Source of the DNA: Candidatus Rifleibacteriota bacterium
GTDB lineage: Bacteria; Riflebacteria; Ozemobacteria; Ozemobacterales; Ozemobacteraceae
Assembly: GCA_017526725.1 (NCBI GenBank)
Contig: JAFXRA010000100.1
Location: 1-6,290, forward strand
Direction: 5' to 3'
DNA length: 6,290 bases
In this document: positions 1-4,212 of the stretch, one piece after another
How positions within the stretch are numbered: the first letter of the stretch is position 1
How the letters are laid out: each line of letters starts with the position of its first letter
The notes under the pieces: generated by a model
Database searches by the model: none
Seen by the model: only the letters and a program-made list of their open reading frames with translations
What the model was told of the DNA's origin: nothing
Program-made: the position numbers and the translations under genes

Positions 1-253
1 AGATGGTATCATAAGAAATTCCAATGGAGCCCAGGTTGGAAAAATAGATAGCGATGGAACAATCAGAGACAGAAATAATTCTTCAATTGGAAAAGTTGAC
101 TCTGACGGAACCGTTCGCAATAAATACAATGCTTCTATTGGTCGAATCGACAGAGATGGAACTGTCAGAGATGCTAACGGAGCTCAGATGGGTCGTGTAG
201 GTTCTATAAACCCTAAATTTGCTGCGATTATTTTCTTTATGAACCTATTTTGA
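1..253 (+). CDS. 3' end of a tandem-repeat protein, resembling the 5-fold beta-flower family
   Basis: Only the last 83 codons are visible; the reading frame enters at base 2 and stops at TGA 251-253. The visible part consists of four consecutive 17-residue repeats. Each starts D-G-[TI]-[IV]-R and ends with a hydrophobic residue, G, [KR], [IV] and usually D. They are followed by a short hydrophobic tail (F-A-A-I-I-F-F-M-N-L-F). Repeats of this kind, with conserved DG turns and alternating hydrophobic residues, resemble the bacterial proteins annotated as 5-fold beta-flower proteins, in which short repeats form a beta structure. The assignment is by motif memory, not by search. The function is unknown, and the N-terminus, including any signal peptide, lies outside the window. 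The gene converges on the PPC-domain gene. The coding frame is solid; the family call is moderate. Confidence 0.72.
   Translation, partial: DGIIRNSNGAQVGKIDSDGTIRDRNNSSIGKVDSDGTVRNKYNASIGRIDRDGTVRDANGAQMGRVGSINPKFAAIIFFMNLF
2..205 (+). repeat. Four in-frame 51-bp coding repeats
   Basis: Repeat units begin at 2, 53, 104 and 155, each exactly 51 bp (17 codons), and each begins with GAT or GAC followed by GGN. The DNA has diverged more than the protein pattern, so this is an old repeat held by selection on the protein rather than a recent slippage product. More units may lie upstream of the window. Confidence 0.85.
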
Positions 254-282
254 GATATAAGATATAAGATTGAAGATAGAAG
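254..282 (+). repeat. Heptamer tandem array directly after a stop codon
   Basis: Four 7-bp units begin at 254, 261, 268 and 275, and a fifth G follows at 282. The consensus is close to GATATAA; the first two units are identical and the others vary inside. The array begins at the base after the TGA of the repeat-protein gene. Its second half is also the left arm of the hairpin at 268-307. It is one of three period-7 arrays in this window. Confidence 0.7.
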
Positions 283-307
283 TCTAGTCCCTCTTCTATC
301 TTCAATC
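268..307. terminator. 15-bp perfect hairpin between convergent genes, candidate bidirectional terminator
   Basis: Bases 268-282 and 293-307 are perfect reverse complements (15 bp) around a 10-nt loop at 283-292. The hairpin sits between the stop codons of two convergent genes, where a shared terminator is expected. No clear T-run follows on either strand and the stem is AT-rich, so it may instead protect mRNA ends or simply be a repeat remnant. The inverted repeat is certain; its role is inferred. Confidence 0.5.
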
Positions 308-321
308 CTAATGCTTACAGC

Positions 322-741
322 TTAAAACTTAATCAGGTTTATCCCGGTAAGGCTATCTGCTTCTCTGTTAATATCTACATCTATCGTATCTATAAAAATC
401 TCAGCAGTTACACTTATAACAGCCTTTGTCAAATGACCGCCCAAAGCTTCACCTTCATCATTTGAAACAACGATGTGTAAATGCAGATATGGTTCTCCAT
501 CTTTCGTAGAAATGTTCCCTAAAAGAGAAAGTATTTCCATATTTTGGTTGAAACAGTAACCACAATACTTTTTCTTCTTAAAACTGTAAAATCCGGCTTC
601 TACCGATTGAGTTGCACCTATACCATTTACTGATGCAGATTTAATATTTTCTTTTCTACACAAATCAGTAATAGAAGCAATTATTTCTTCGCCACGGTTA
701 AGTCTAAGAATATATCTGTTACCAGATTTTCTATAATCCAT
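322..741 (-). CDS. PPC (DUF296) domain-containing DNA-binding protein
   Basis: The protein has 139 residues, the usual size of single-domain bacterial PPC (plants and prokaryotes conserved, PF03479) proteins. Visible family marks are the opening R-L-x-R-G-E-E (13-19), the N-G-I-G motif (39-42), the G-x-x-E-I-L-S-L-x-G-N-I type strand (about 69-77), H-L-H (87-89) and G-G-H-L (101-104). H87, H89 and H103 match the histidines thought to bind a metal in bacterial members. In plants the domain is found in AT-hook proteins, where it serves oligomerisation. Bacterial single-domain members form trimers of unclear function, and the DNA-binding name is inherited from the plant proteins. An AGAAAGG ribosome site (749-755 on this strand) lies 7 nt before the ATG. 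The gene lies 79 bp downstream of the membrane-protein gene on the same strand and could be cotranscribed or use its own promoter. Confidence 0.88.
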   Translation of the reverse strand: MDYRKSGNRYILRLNRGEEIIASITDLCRKENIKSASVNGIGATQSVEAGFYSFKKKKYCGYCFNQNMEILSLLGNISTKDGEPYLHLHIVVSNDEGEALGGHLTKAVISVTAEIFIDTIDVDINREADSLTGINLIKF

Positions 742-777
742 TTGTCTGCCTTTCTCTGTTAGCTTTATATTTAAAAT

Positions 778-806
778 ATTTTACATTAAAAACTAAAAAA
801 GTACAA
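778..806 (-). promoter_or_regulatory. Possible sigma-70-type promoter for the PPC gene
   Basis: On the minus strand TTGTAC (801-806) and TAAAAT (778-783) are separated by 17 nt, about 37 nt before the start codon. The -10 matches five of six consensus bases but the -35 only three, in AT-rich DNA where chance matches are common. The -10 lies inside a 12-bp palindrome (772-783). Confidence 0.3.
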
Positions 807-820
807 GGATAAAAAACGAT

Positions 821-1297
821 CTATTCCAAACTTTTTATTCCAATAGCAGCAAAAGCTTTATCAATCTTAAAATTTACTCCTTTTGAAAAACCGTAAAAAG
901 TAAATGTTTCTCCAGAATTTGTATATACTTCTATGCAAACGGAACCCCATATTTCCTTAAGTTGCTTTTCTTTTGCAAAGAACTTCTTATAACCCTTTAT
1001 ATCACTTAACGGAATAATTTGTTCCTTCGATTCTTTTACTATTTTCAAATATTGATTAACCTTATTTAAATAAACTCTGGGAACAATTGTCAAAAATCTT
1101 ATTGCAATAGTAATAAAGTAAAGAAACAAAATAATAAACACAGCAAATATTAATCTGATAGCAACAACAGACATACCTACCATTTGGGCAATCAAAATGA
1201 AAGCTAAGGCACAGGCCAATGGGATAAATAGTATCCAAAACCAAACATCAAATGCTGTCGGATAAAATCTTGCTTCTTGTTTTACATCTGTTTCCAT
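821..1297 (-). CDS. Small membrane protein with two N-terminal TM helices, function unknown
   Basis: The 158-residue product has a short polar N-terminus (1-16) and two strongly hydrophobic segments at about 18-38 and 43-66, separated by a tight turn. A soluble, basic C-terminal part of about 85 residues contains likely beta strands (Y-L-K-I-V, I-I-P-L-S-D-I, C-I-E-V-Y, F-T-F-Y-G-F). Two helices followed by a small beta-rich domain with an I-P-L-x-D-I-K type motif resembles the PH-like layout of several uncharacterised bacterial membrane proteins, but no family is recognised with confidence. The start is supported by TAAGGA (AGGA core within 1306-1310 on this strand) 8 nt before the ATG. The first hydrophobic segment is rich in Trp and Phe. 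The gene is divergent from groES1 and upstream of the PPC gene; nothing links it to protein folding except position. Confidence 0.75.
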   Translation of the reverse strand: METDVKQEARFYPTAFDVWFWILFIPLACALAFILIAQMVGMSVVAIRLIFAVFIILFLYFITIAIRFLTIVPRVYLNKVNQYLKIVKESKEQIIPLSDIKGYKKFFAKEKQLKEIWGSVCIEVYTNSGETFTFYGFSKGVNFKIDKAFAAIGIKSLE

Positions 1298-1338
1298 TTT
1301 AACTGTCCTTAAATTCTAAAACAACATTAACAACTTAT

Positions 1339-1367
1339 ATAATATCAAGCCTGCGATTATTAGTCTA
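1339..1367 (-). promoter_or_regulatory. Candidate sigma-70-type promoter of the membrane-protein gene
   Basis: On the minus strand TAGACT (1362-1367) and TATTAT (1339-1344) are spaced by 17 nt and lie about 42 nt before the ATG. They match four of six and five of six consensus bases. The -35 is one half of a 12-bp palindrome at 1362-1373, so a dimeric repressor could act there. This is based on motif resemblance only. Confidence 0.4.
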
Positions 1368-1373
1368 TAGACT
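1362..1373. promoter_or_regulatory. 12-bp perfect palindrome AGTCTATAGACT
   Basis: The site is fully self-complementary and covers the proposed -35 of the leftward promoter. Such symmetry suits a dimeric regulator, but one 12-bp palindrome in a 257-bp gap is only suggestive. Confidence 0.3.
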
Positions 1374-1395
1374 TTTAATAAAAATTCAACAAAAG

Positions 1396-1450
1396 CGTCG
1401 CATAACCGTCGCATAACTAAAAAAGATAAACGGTGTACACCGTCGCATTA
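1396..1450 (+). promoter_or_regulatory. Three direct CGTCGCATWA repeats, possible activator sites upstream of groES1
   Basis: CGTCGCATAA occurs at 1396-1405 and 1407-1416, and CGTCGCATTA at 1441-1450. Spacings of 11 and 34 bp are close to one and three helical turns, so all three would face nearly the same side of the DNA. They lie about 50 to 100 bp upstream of the -24/-12 promoter, the usual range of enhancer sites for sigma-54 activators. CG-containing decamers repeated three times in AT-rich intergenic DNA are unlikely by chance. The protein that binds is unknown. Confidence 0.5.
1430..1443. promoter_or_regulatory. 14-bp perfect palindrome ACGGTGTACACCGT
   Basis: This perfect inverted repeat overlaps the first three bases of the third CGTCGCATWA copy. 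It has the form of an operator for a dimeric DNA-binding protein. Its centre is about 60 bp upstream of the -24 element, so it could be the enhancer site itself or a separate repressor site. Confidence 0.45.
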
Positions 1451-1496
1451 AACATGCCATTTCCTTAAAACTTGCACTAGCAAAGGAATTAATAAG

Positions 1497-1513
1497 TTGG
1501 CACAGTCTTTGCT
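1497..1513 (+). promoter_or_regulatory. Near-consensus sigma-54 (-24/-12) promoter of groES1
   Basis: TTGGCACAGTCTTTGCT matches the sigma-54 consensus TTGGCACGNNNNTTGCW at every defined position except the eighth base (A for G). The invariant GG (1499-1500) and GC (1511-1512) are separated by exactly 10 nt. Transcription would start near 1524, giving a leader of about 30 nt with the AGGAGG ribosome site at 1543-1548. The orientation and distance fit groES1. A competing TATACT (1514-1519) has no plausible -35 at 17 nt. Sigma-54 control of a groESL copy has precedent: groESL3 of Bradyrhizobium japonicum is activated by NifA. Confidence 0.62.
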
Positions 1514-1554
1514 TATACTCAATATCAAATAATAAATTTTTCAGGAGGCTAATC

Positions 1555-1842
1555 ATGAACCTGACCCCTATGGGTAACAGAATCGTCGTAAAGCCAGCAG
1601 ACGAAGAAACAAAAACAGCTTTTGGTATTATCATTCCAGATACAGCATCTAAAGCAAAACCTAAGACTGGCACTGTTGTTTTTACGGGTAAAGGCTTAAC
1701 CGACAAGAAAGGCAATCTTATTCCAATGCAGGTTAAACAAGGCGATAAAGTTTATTTTACCGAATGGTCTGGTTCCGAAGTAATGCTTGATGGTGTTAAA
1801 CACCTCATCATGAAAGAAGATGACGTCCTCGCCGTTGAATGA
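1555..1842 (+). CDS. groES: Co-chaperonin GroES, divergent copy 1
   Basis: This 95-residue GroES forms the heptameric lid of the GroEL folding chamber in the cytoplasm. The start M-N-L-x-P, R9, K13, the mobile loop (about 16-33) ending in G-I-I-I-P-D-T (24-30), the roof region (about 43-54) and the closing D-D-V-L-A-V all fit Cpn10. Compared with GroES2 and E. coli it is unusual. The first glycine of the mobile-loop G-G-I is F23, and the residue at the position of E. coli Y71, which faces the chamber ceiling, is W71. The roof reads T-G-K-G instead of the usual V-G-[PN]-G. Only 39 of 94 aligned residues match GroES2. The start is set by AGGAGG (1543-1548), 6 nt before the ATG. It follows a sigma-54-like promoter and is separated from its groEL by 290 bp. 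The family is certain; the special role is inferred. Confidence 0.96.
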   Translation: MNLTPMGNRIVVKPADEETKTAFGIIIPDTASKAKPKTGTVVFTGKGLTDKKGNLIPMQVKQGDKVYFTEWSGSEVMLDGVKHLIMKEDDVLAVE

Positions 1843-1875
1843 TTAAGAGATAAGTGATAAGAGGTAAGAGATAAG
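1841..1875 (+). repeat. Five-unit heptamer array (GATAAGW type) overlapping the groES1 stop
   Basis: Five 7-bp units run without a break from 1841 to 1875, the best conserved being AGATAAG (1848-1854 and 1869-1875). The first unit shares two bases with the TGA stop codon. The pattern resembles the array after the stop at 251-253 and is not coding. Heptameric short tandem repeats are known between genes of some cyanobacteria, but this motif is not identified as one of those. Confidence 0.75.
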
Positions 1876-1910
1876 AAAAATGTTTTCATTCTGTAAGTTT
1901 TCAGACAAAC

Positions 1911-1946
1911 CGTCATTGCGAGGCTTCATAGAAGCCGTGGCAATCT
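1911..1946. repeat. Dispersed palindromic element of the CGTCATTGCGAGG type
   Basis: The segment begins CGTCATTGCGAGG and ends TGGCAATCT, a pattern remembered as a widespread small interspersed repeat in many unrelated bacterial genomes. It folds with an inner stem GGCTTC/GAAGCC (1922-1927 with 1931-1936, 3-nt loop) and an outer stem ATTGC/GCAAT (1915-1919 with 1940-1944). No mobility gene accompanies it. A cruciform here could affect the groES1-groEL1 transcript. Confidence 0.6.
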
Positions 1947-2016
1947 AAAGTTAGTCGTAAAAACCTCTAAAACAGGGAAAGCATATTAAATTAGAAACAA
2001 TATTAGCTAAAACAAT

Positions 2017-2051
2017 TCCCTTCTCTCTAATCCCTACCCCCTAATCCCTAA
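2017..2051 (+). repeat. Five-unit heptamer array (TCCCTAA type)
   Basis: Five consecutive 7-bp units run from 2017 to 2051, with consensus TCCCTAA; the last four units are clear and the first is degraded. The unit differs from the GATAAG arrays but has the same period. It lies between the hairpin element and the groEL1 ribosome site and has no coding potential. Confidence 0.7.
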
Positions 2052-2132
2052 AAAAGTCAGAATTTTGCTTACATTAAGCGAAGTTACAAAATTAACTAAG
2101 TCTAAAAAATATTATTTAGGAGATATAAAATT

Positions 2133-3791
2133 ATGGCAGCTAAACAGCTAAAGTATGGTGAAAATGCTCGCAGAGCACTTGAAAAAGGTGTTGATACCGT
2201 TGCAAATGCAGTTCGTTCTACACTTGGTCCAAAGGGTTGCTATGCTATCCTTAACAAGAGTTTTGGCAGTCCAACCGTTACTAACGACGGTGTTATGATC
2301 GCTAAGGAAATCGAAGTTTCTGACCGTTTTGAAAATATGGGTGCTCAGCTCGTAAAAGAAGTTGCTAGCAAAACCAATGATATAGCTGGTGATGGTACTA
2401 CTACAGCTACAGTTCTTGCTCAGGCTATCGTTCAGGAAGGTTTTAAGAACACAGCAGCAGGTGCTACTCCTATTTATATTAAACGTGGTATCGAAAAAGC
2501 TGTTGCAGCAGTTGTAAAGACTATTCACGAACAGTCAGTAAGAATCGACGACAAGAAAGAAAGCGTTGCACAGGTTGCAACTATTTCTGCAAGAGATACA
2601 GAAATCGGTAAAGTTATTGCCGAAGCTATGGATAAAGTTGGTAAAGACGGCGTTATCACAGTTGAAGAAGCCAAGAGCTTCGATACAACTCTTGATTTCG
2701 TTGAAGGTATGGAATTCGATAAAGGTTATGTAAGTCCATATATGGTTACAGATCCAGAAAGAATGGAAGCTGTTCTTGAAAATCCATACATTCTTATTAC
2801 TGACAGCAAGATCAACAGCATTAAAGAAATTCTTCCAATACTTGAATCTGTTGTTCAGACTAGAAAGCCAATCCTCATCATCGCTGAAGACATCGAAGGC
2901 GAAGCTCTTGCTACATTAGTAGTTAACAAACTTCGTGGCACATTCAACAGTGTTGCAGTTAAAGCTCCAGCATTCGGCGACAGACGTAAAGCTATGCTTG
3001 AAGATATCGCTATCCTCACCGGTGGTCAGAAGATCAGCGCAGAAGTTGGTTTGAAGCTTGAAAACGCTACTCTTGAAAATCTTGGTACCGCTAAGAAAGT
3101 TGTAATCACAAAAGAATCTACAACTATCATCGAAGGTGCTGGTAAAGCTGCTGATGTTCAGAACAGAATTGGTCAGATTAAGGCTGAAATAGAAAGAAGC
3201 ACAAGTTCTTACGATAAAGAAAAACTCCAGGAAAGACTTGCTAAGCTTTCTGGCGGCGTTGCAGTAATCAAAGTTGGAGCTGCTACTGAAACTGCTATGA
3301 AAGAAAGAAAGACCAGAGTTGAAGATGCTTTGAGTGCTACTCGTGCAGCAGTTGAAGAAGGCGTTGTAGCCGGCGGCGGCGTTGCACTTCTCAACGCTAT
3401 GGTAGGCTTAGACAACCTTAAAGTTACCGAAGAAGAAAAAATTGGTGTTGAAATCGTAAGAAAAGCTCTCCAGAAACCAATTTATTTCATTCTTACCAAT
3501 GCAGGTCTTGAACCCGCAGTAATTATCGAAAAGATTAAAGCTTCTAAGAAGAACGGTTATGGTTATAACGTTCTTACTAACGAATATACTGATATGTTCG
3601 AAGCAGGCATCATCGACCCAGCCAAGGTTACTCGTTCAGCTCTCCAGAACGCTTCTTCAATAGCTTCTATCCTTATGACTACTGAAGTTCTTGTTGCTGA
3701 CGTTCCAGAAGAAAATAAAGCTGCTCCAGCAATGGGCGGTATGGGCGGAATGAACGGTATGGGCGGCATGGGTATGCCCGGCATGATGTAA
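2133..3791 (+). CDS. groEL: Chaperonin GroEL, copy 1, with GGM tail
   Basis: This 552-residue protein is a full-length group I chaperonin (E. coli GroEL has 548 residues), the ATPase ring that folds proteins under the GroES lid. Equatorial parts lie at about 1-133 and 408-522, with intermediate and apical domains between. The ATP site is seen as L-G-P-K-G (31-35), N-D-G-V (51-54), G-D-G-T-T-T (86-91), D398 and G-G-G (414-416). The apical substrate face keeps Y199 and Y203. The tail from about 534 is the typical Gly-Met-rich sequence. Oddities: C36-Y37 replace the usual R-N after G-P-K-G, and A280 replaces the glycine in A-P-G-F-G-D. AGGAG (2118-2122) lies 10 nt before the ATG. The protein is about 80% identical to GroEL2 over residues 1-420. 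The 290-bp gap after groES1 is long for this operon, so a private promoter is possible, but no convincing one is seen. Confidence 0.98.
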   Translation: MAAKQLKYGENARRALEKGVDTVANAVRSTLGPKGCYAILNKSFGSPTVTNDGVMIAKEIEVSDRFENMGAQLVKEVASKTNDIAGDGTTTATVLAQAIVQEGFKNTAAGATPIYIKRGIEKAVAAVVKTIHEQSVRIDDKKESVAQVATISARDTEIGKVIAEAMDKVGKDGVITVEEAKSFDTTLDFVEGMEFDKGYVSPYMVTDPERMEAVLENPYILITDSKINSIKEILPILESVVQTRKPILIIAEDIEGEALATLVVNKLRGTFNSVAVKAPAFGDRRKAMLEDIAILTGGQKISAEVGLKLENATLENLGTAKKVVITKESTTIIEGAGKAADVQNRIGQIKAEIERSTSSYDKEKLQERLAKLSGGVAVIKVGAATETAMKERKTRVEDALSATRAAVEEGVVAGGGVALLNAMVGLDNLKVTEEEKIGVEIVRKALQKPIYFILTNAGLEPAVIIEKIKASKKNGYGYNVLTNEYTDMFEAGIIDPAKVTRSALQNASSIASILMTTEVLVADVPEENKAAPAMGGMGGMNGMGGMGMPGMM

Positions 3792-3827
3792 TACAAACCA
3801 TCGCAAAACGTTGCATTTAATTTAAAG

Positions 3828-3849
3828 CTGCCAGTCATAGCACTGGCAG
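3828..3849. other. 8-bp hairpin between groEL1 and groES2
   Basis: CTGCCAGT (3828-3835) pairs perfectly with ACTGGCAG (3842-3849) around a 6-nt loop. The bases that follow are AT-rich but contain no T-run, so it is a poor intrinsic terminator in the + direction. It could be a processing or attenuation structure, or an operator for groES2, whose ribosome site lies 25 nt downstream. No good -35/-10 pair was found in this 97-bp gap, so readthrough from groESL1 remains possible. Confidence 0.4.
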
Positions 3850-3888
3850 ATGAATAAATAAAATATTGAATCGAAAGGATAAACAAAA

Positions 3889-4182
3889 ATGAATCTTAAA
3901 CCATTAAATGATAGAGTAATCATCAAAGCTAAAGAAGCAGTAGAAGTTTCAAAAGGCGGAATCATTCTTCCTGATACAGCTAGCAAAGAAAAACCCGTTG
4001 AAGGCGTTGTAGTTGCTGTTGGCCCAGGCAAAATGAATGATGACGGCAAGCGCACTCCATTAACAGTTAAAGCAGATGATAAAGTTATTTATTCTAAATA
4101 TGCTGGAACTGAAATAAAGGTTGACGAAGAATCATATCTTATCCTTCGTGAAGAAGATATTCTTGCTGTAATCGCTGAATAA
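3889..4182 (+). CDS. groES: Co-chaperonin GroES, conventional copy 2
   Basis: This 97-residue Cpn10 has standard features: M-N-L-K-P-L-N-D-R (1-9), K13, a mobile loop with G23-G24-I-I-L (23-27) followed by P-D-T-A-S, the roof V-G-P-G-K (44-48), K-Y-A-G-T-E around Y71, and the ending E-E-D-I-L-A-V. Its V-G-P-G-K-x-N-D-D-G stretch reads like cyanobacterial and Gram-positive relatives. It caps GroEL rings during the ATP cycle, and its closest partner is groEL2, 30 bp downstream. AAAGGA (3874-3879) lies 9 nt before the ATG. Of the two copies this looks like the housekeeping one. Whether each GroES also serves the other GroEL cannot be told from sequence. Confidence 0.97.
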   Translation: MNLKPLNDRVIIKAKEAVEVSKGGIILPDTASKEKPVEGVVVAVGPGKMNDDGKRTPLTVKADDKVIYSKYAGTEIKVDEESYLILREEDILAVIAE

Positions 4183-4184
4183 TA

Positions 4185-4200
4185 AAGAATTAACATTCTT
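4185..4200. other. Small AT-rich hairpin just before the groEL2 ribosome site
   Basis: AAGAAT (4185-4190) and ATTCTT (4195-4200) form a 6-bp perfect inverted repeat with a 4-nt loop, ending one base before AAGGAG (4201-4206). The stem is weak and may be chance. If formed, it could affect ribosome access to groEL2. Confidence 0.25.
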
Positions 4201-4212
4201 AAGGAGCTTACA

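Noticed and set aside
1062..1244. 60-aa Cys/Tyr-rich frame on the minus strand
   Set aside because: It lies inside the membrane-protein gene in another frame and reflects the codons of the transmembrane segments.
1396..1450. CGTCGCATWA repeats considered as a CRISPR array
   Set aside because: Units are only 10 bp, spacings are 1 and 24 bp, and there is no cas gene or spacer-like regularity.
1471..1490. GCACT followed by a TTGC/GCAA symmetry, considered as a degenerate CIRCE
   Set aside because: Only one half-site core is present; the matching GAGTGC half at the proper N9 spacing is missing.
1497..1525. TTGGCA as a sigma-70 -35 with CAATAT as -10
   Set aside because: The -10 match is poor, while the same bases match the sigma-54 consensus almost completely with invariant spacing.
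1386..1715. Minus-strand 109-aa open frame across the groES1 promoter and gene
   Set aside because: It runs antisense to groES1 and to clear control elements, has no recognisable family and no good ribosome site; it is a shadow of the coding frame.
2065..2092. TTGCTT with downstream CAAAAT as a promoter for groEL1
   Set aside because: The -10 match is weak with 16-nt spacing in AT-rich DNA; not strong enough to list as a feature.
2148..2528. Minus-strand frame rich in Cys, Asn and Ser, opposite groEL1
   Set aside because: The composition is that of reversed chaperonin codons, and the similar frame opposite groEL2 (4303-4653) exists only because the two groELs are similar.
3563..3886. Minus-strand 107-aa frame overlapping the end of groEL1 and the gap
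   Set aside because: The Pro/Ile-rich stretch is the antisense of the GGM tail; there is no independent evidence for a gene.
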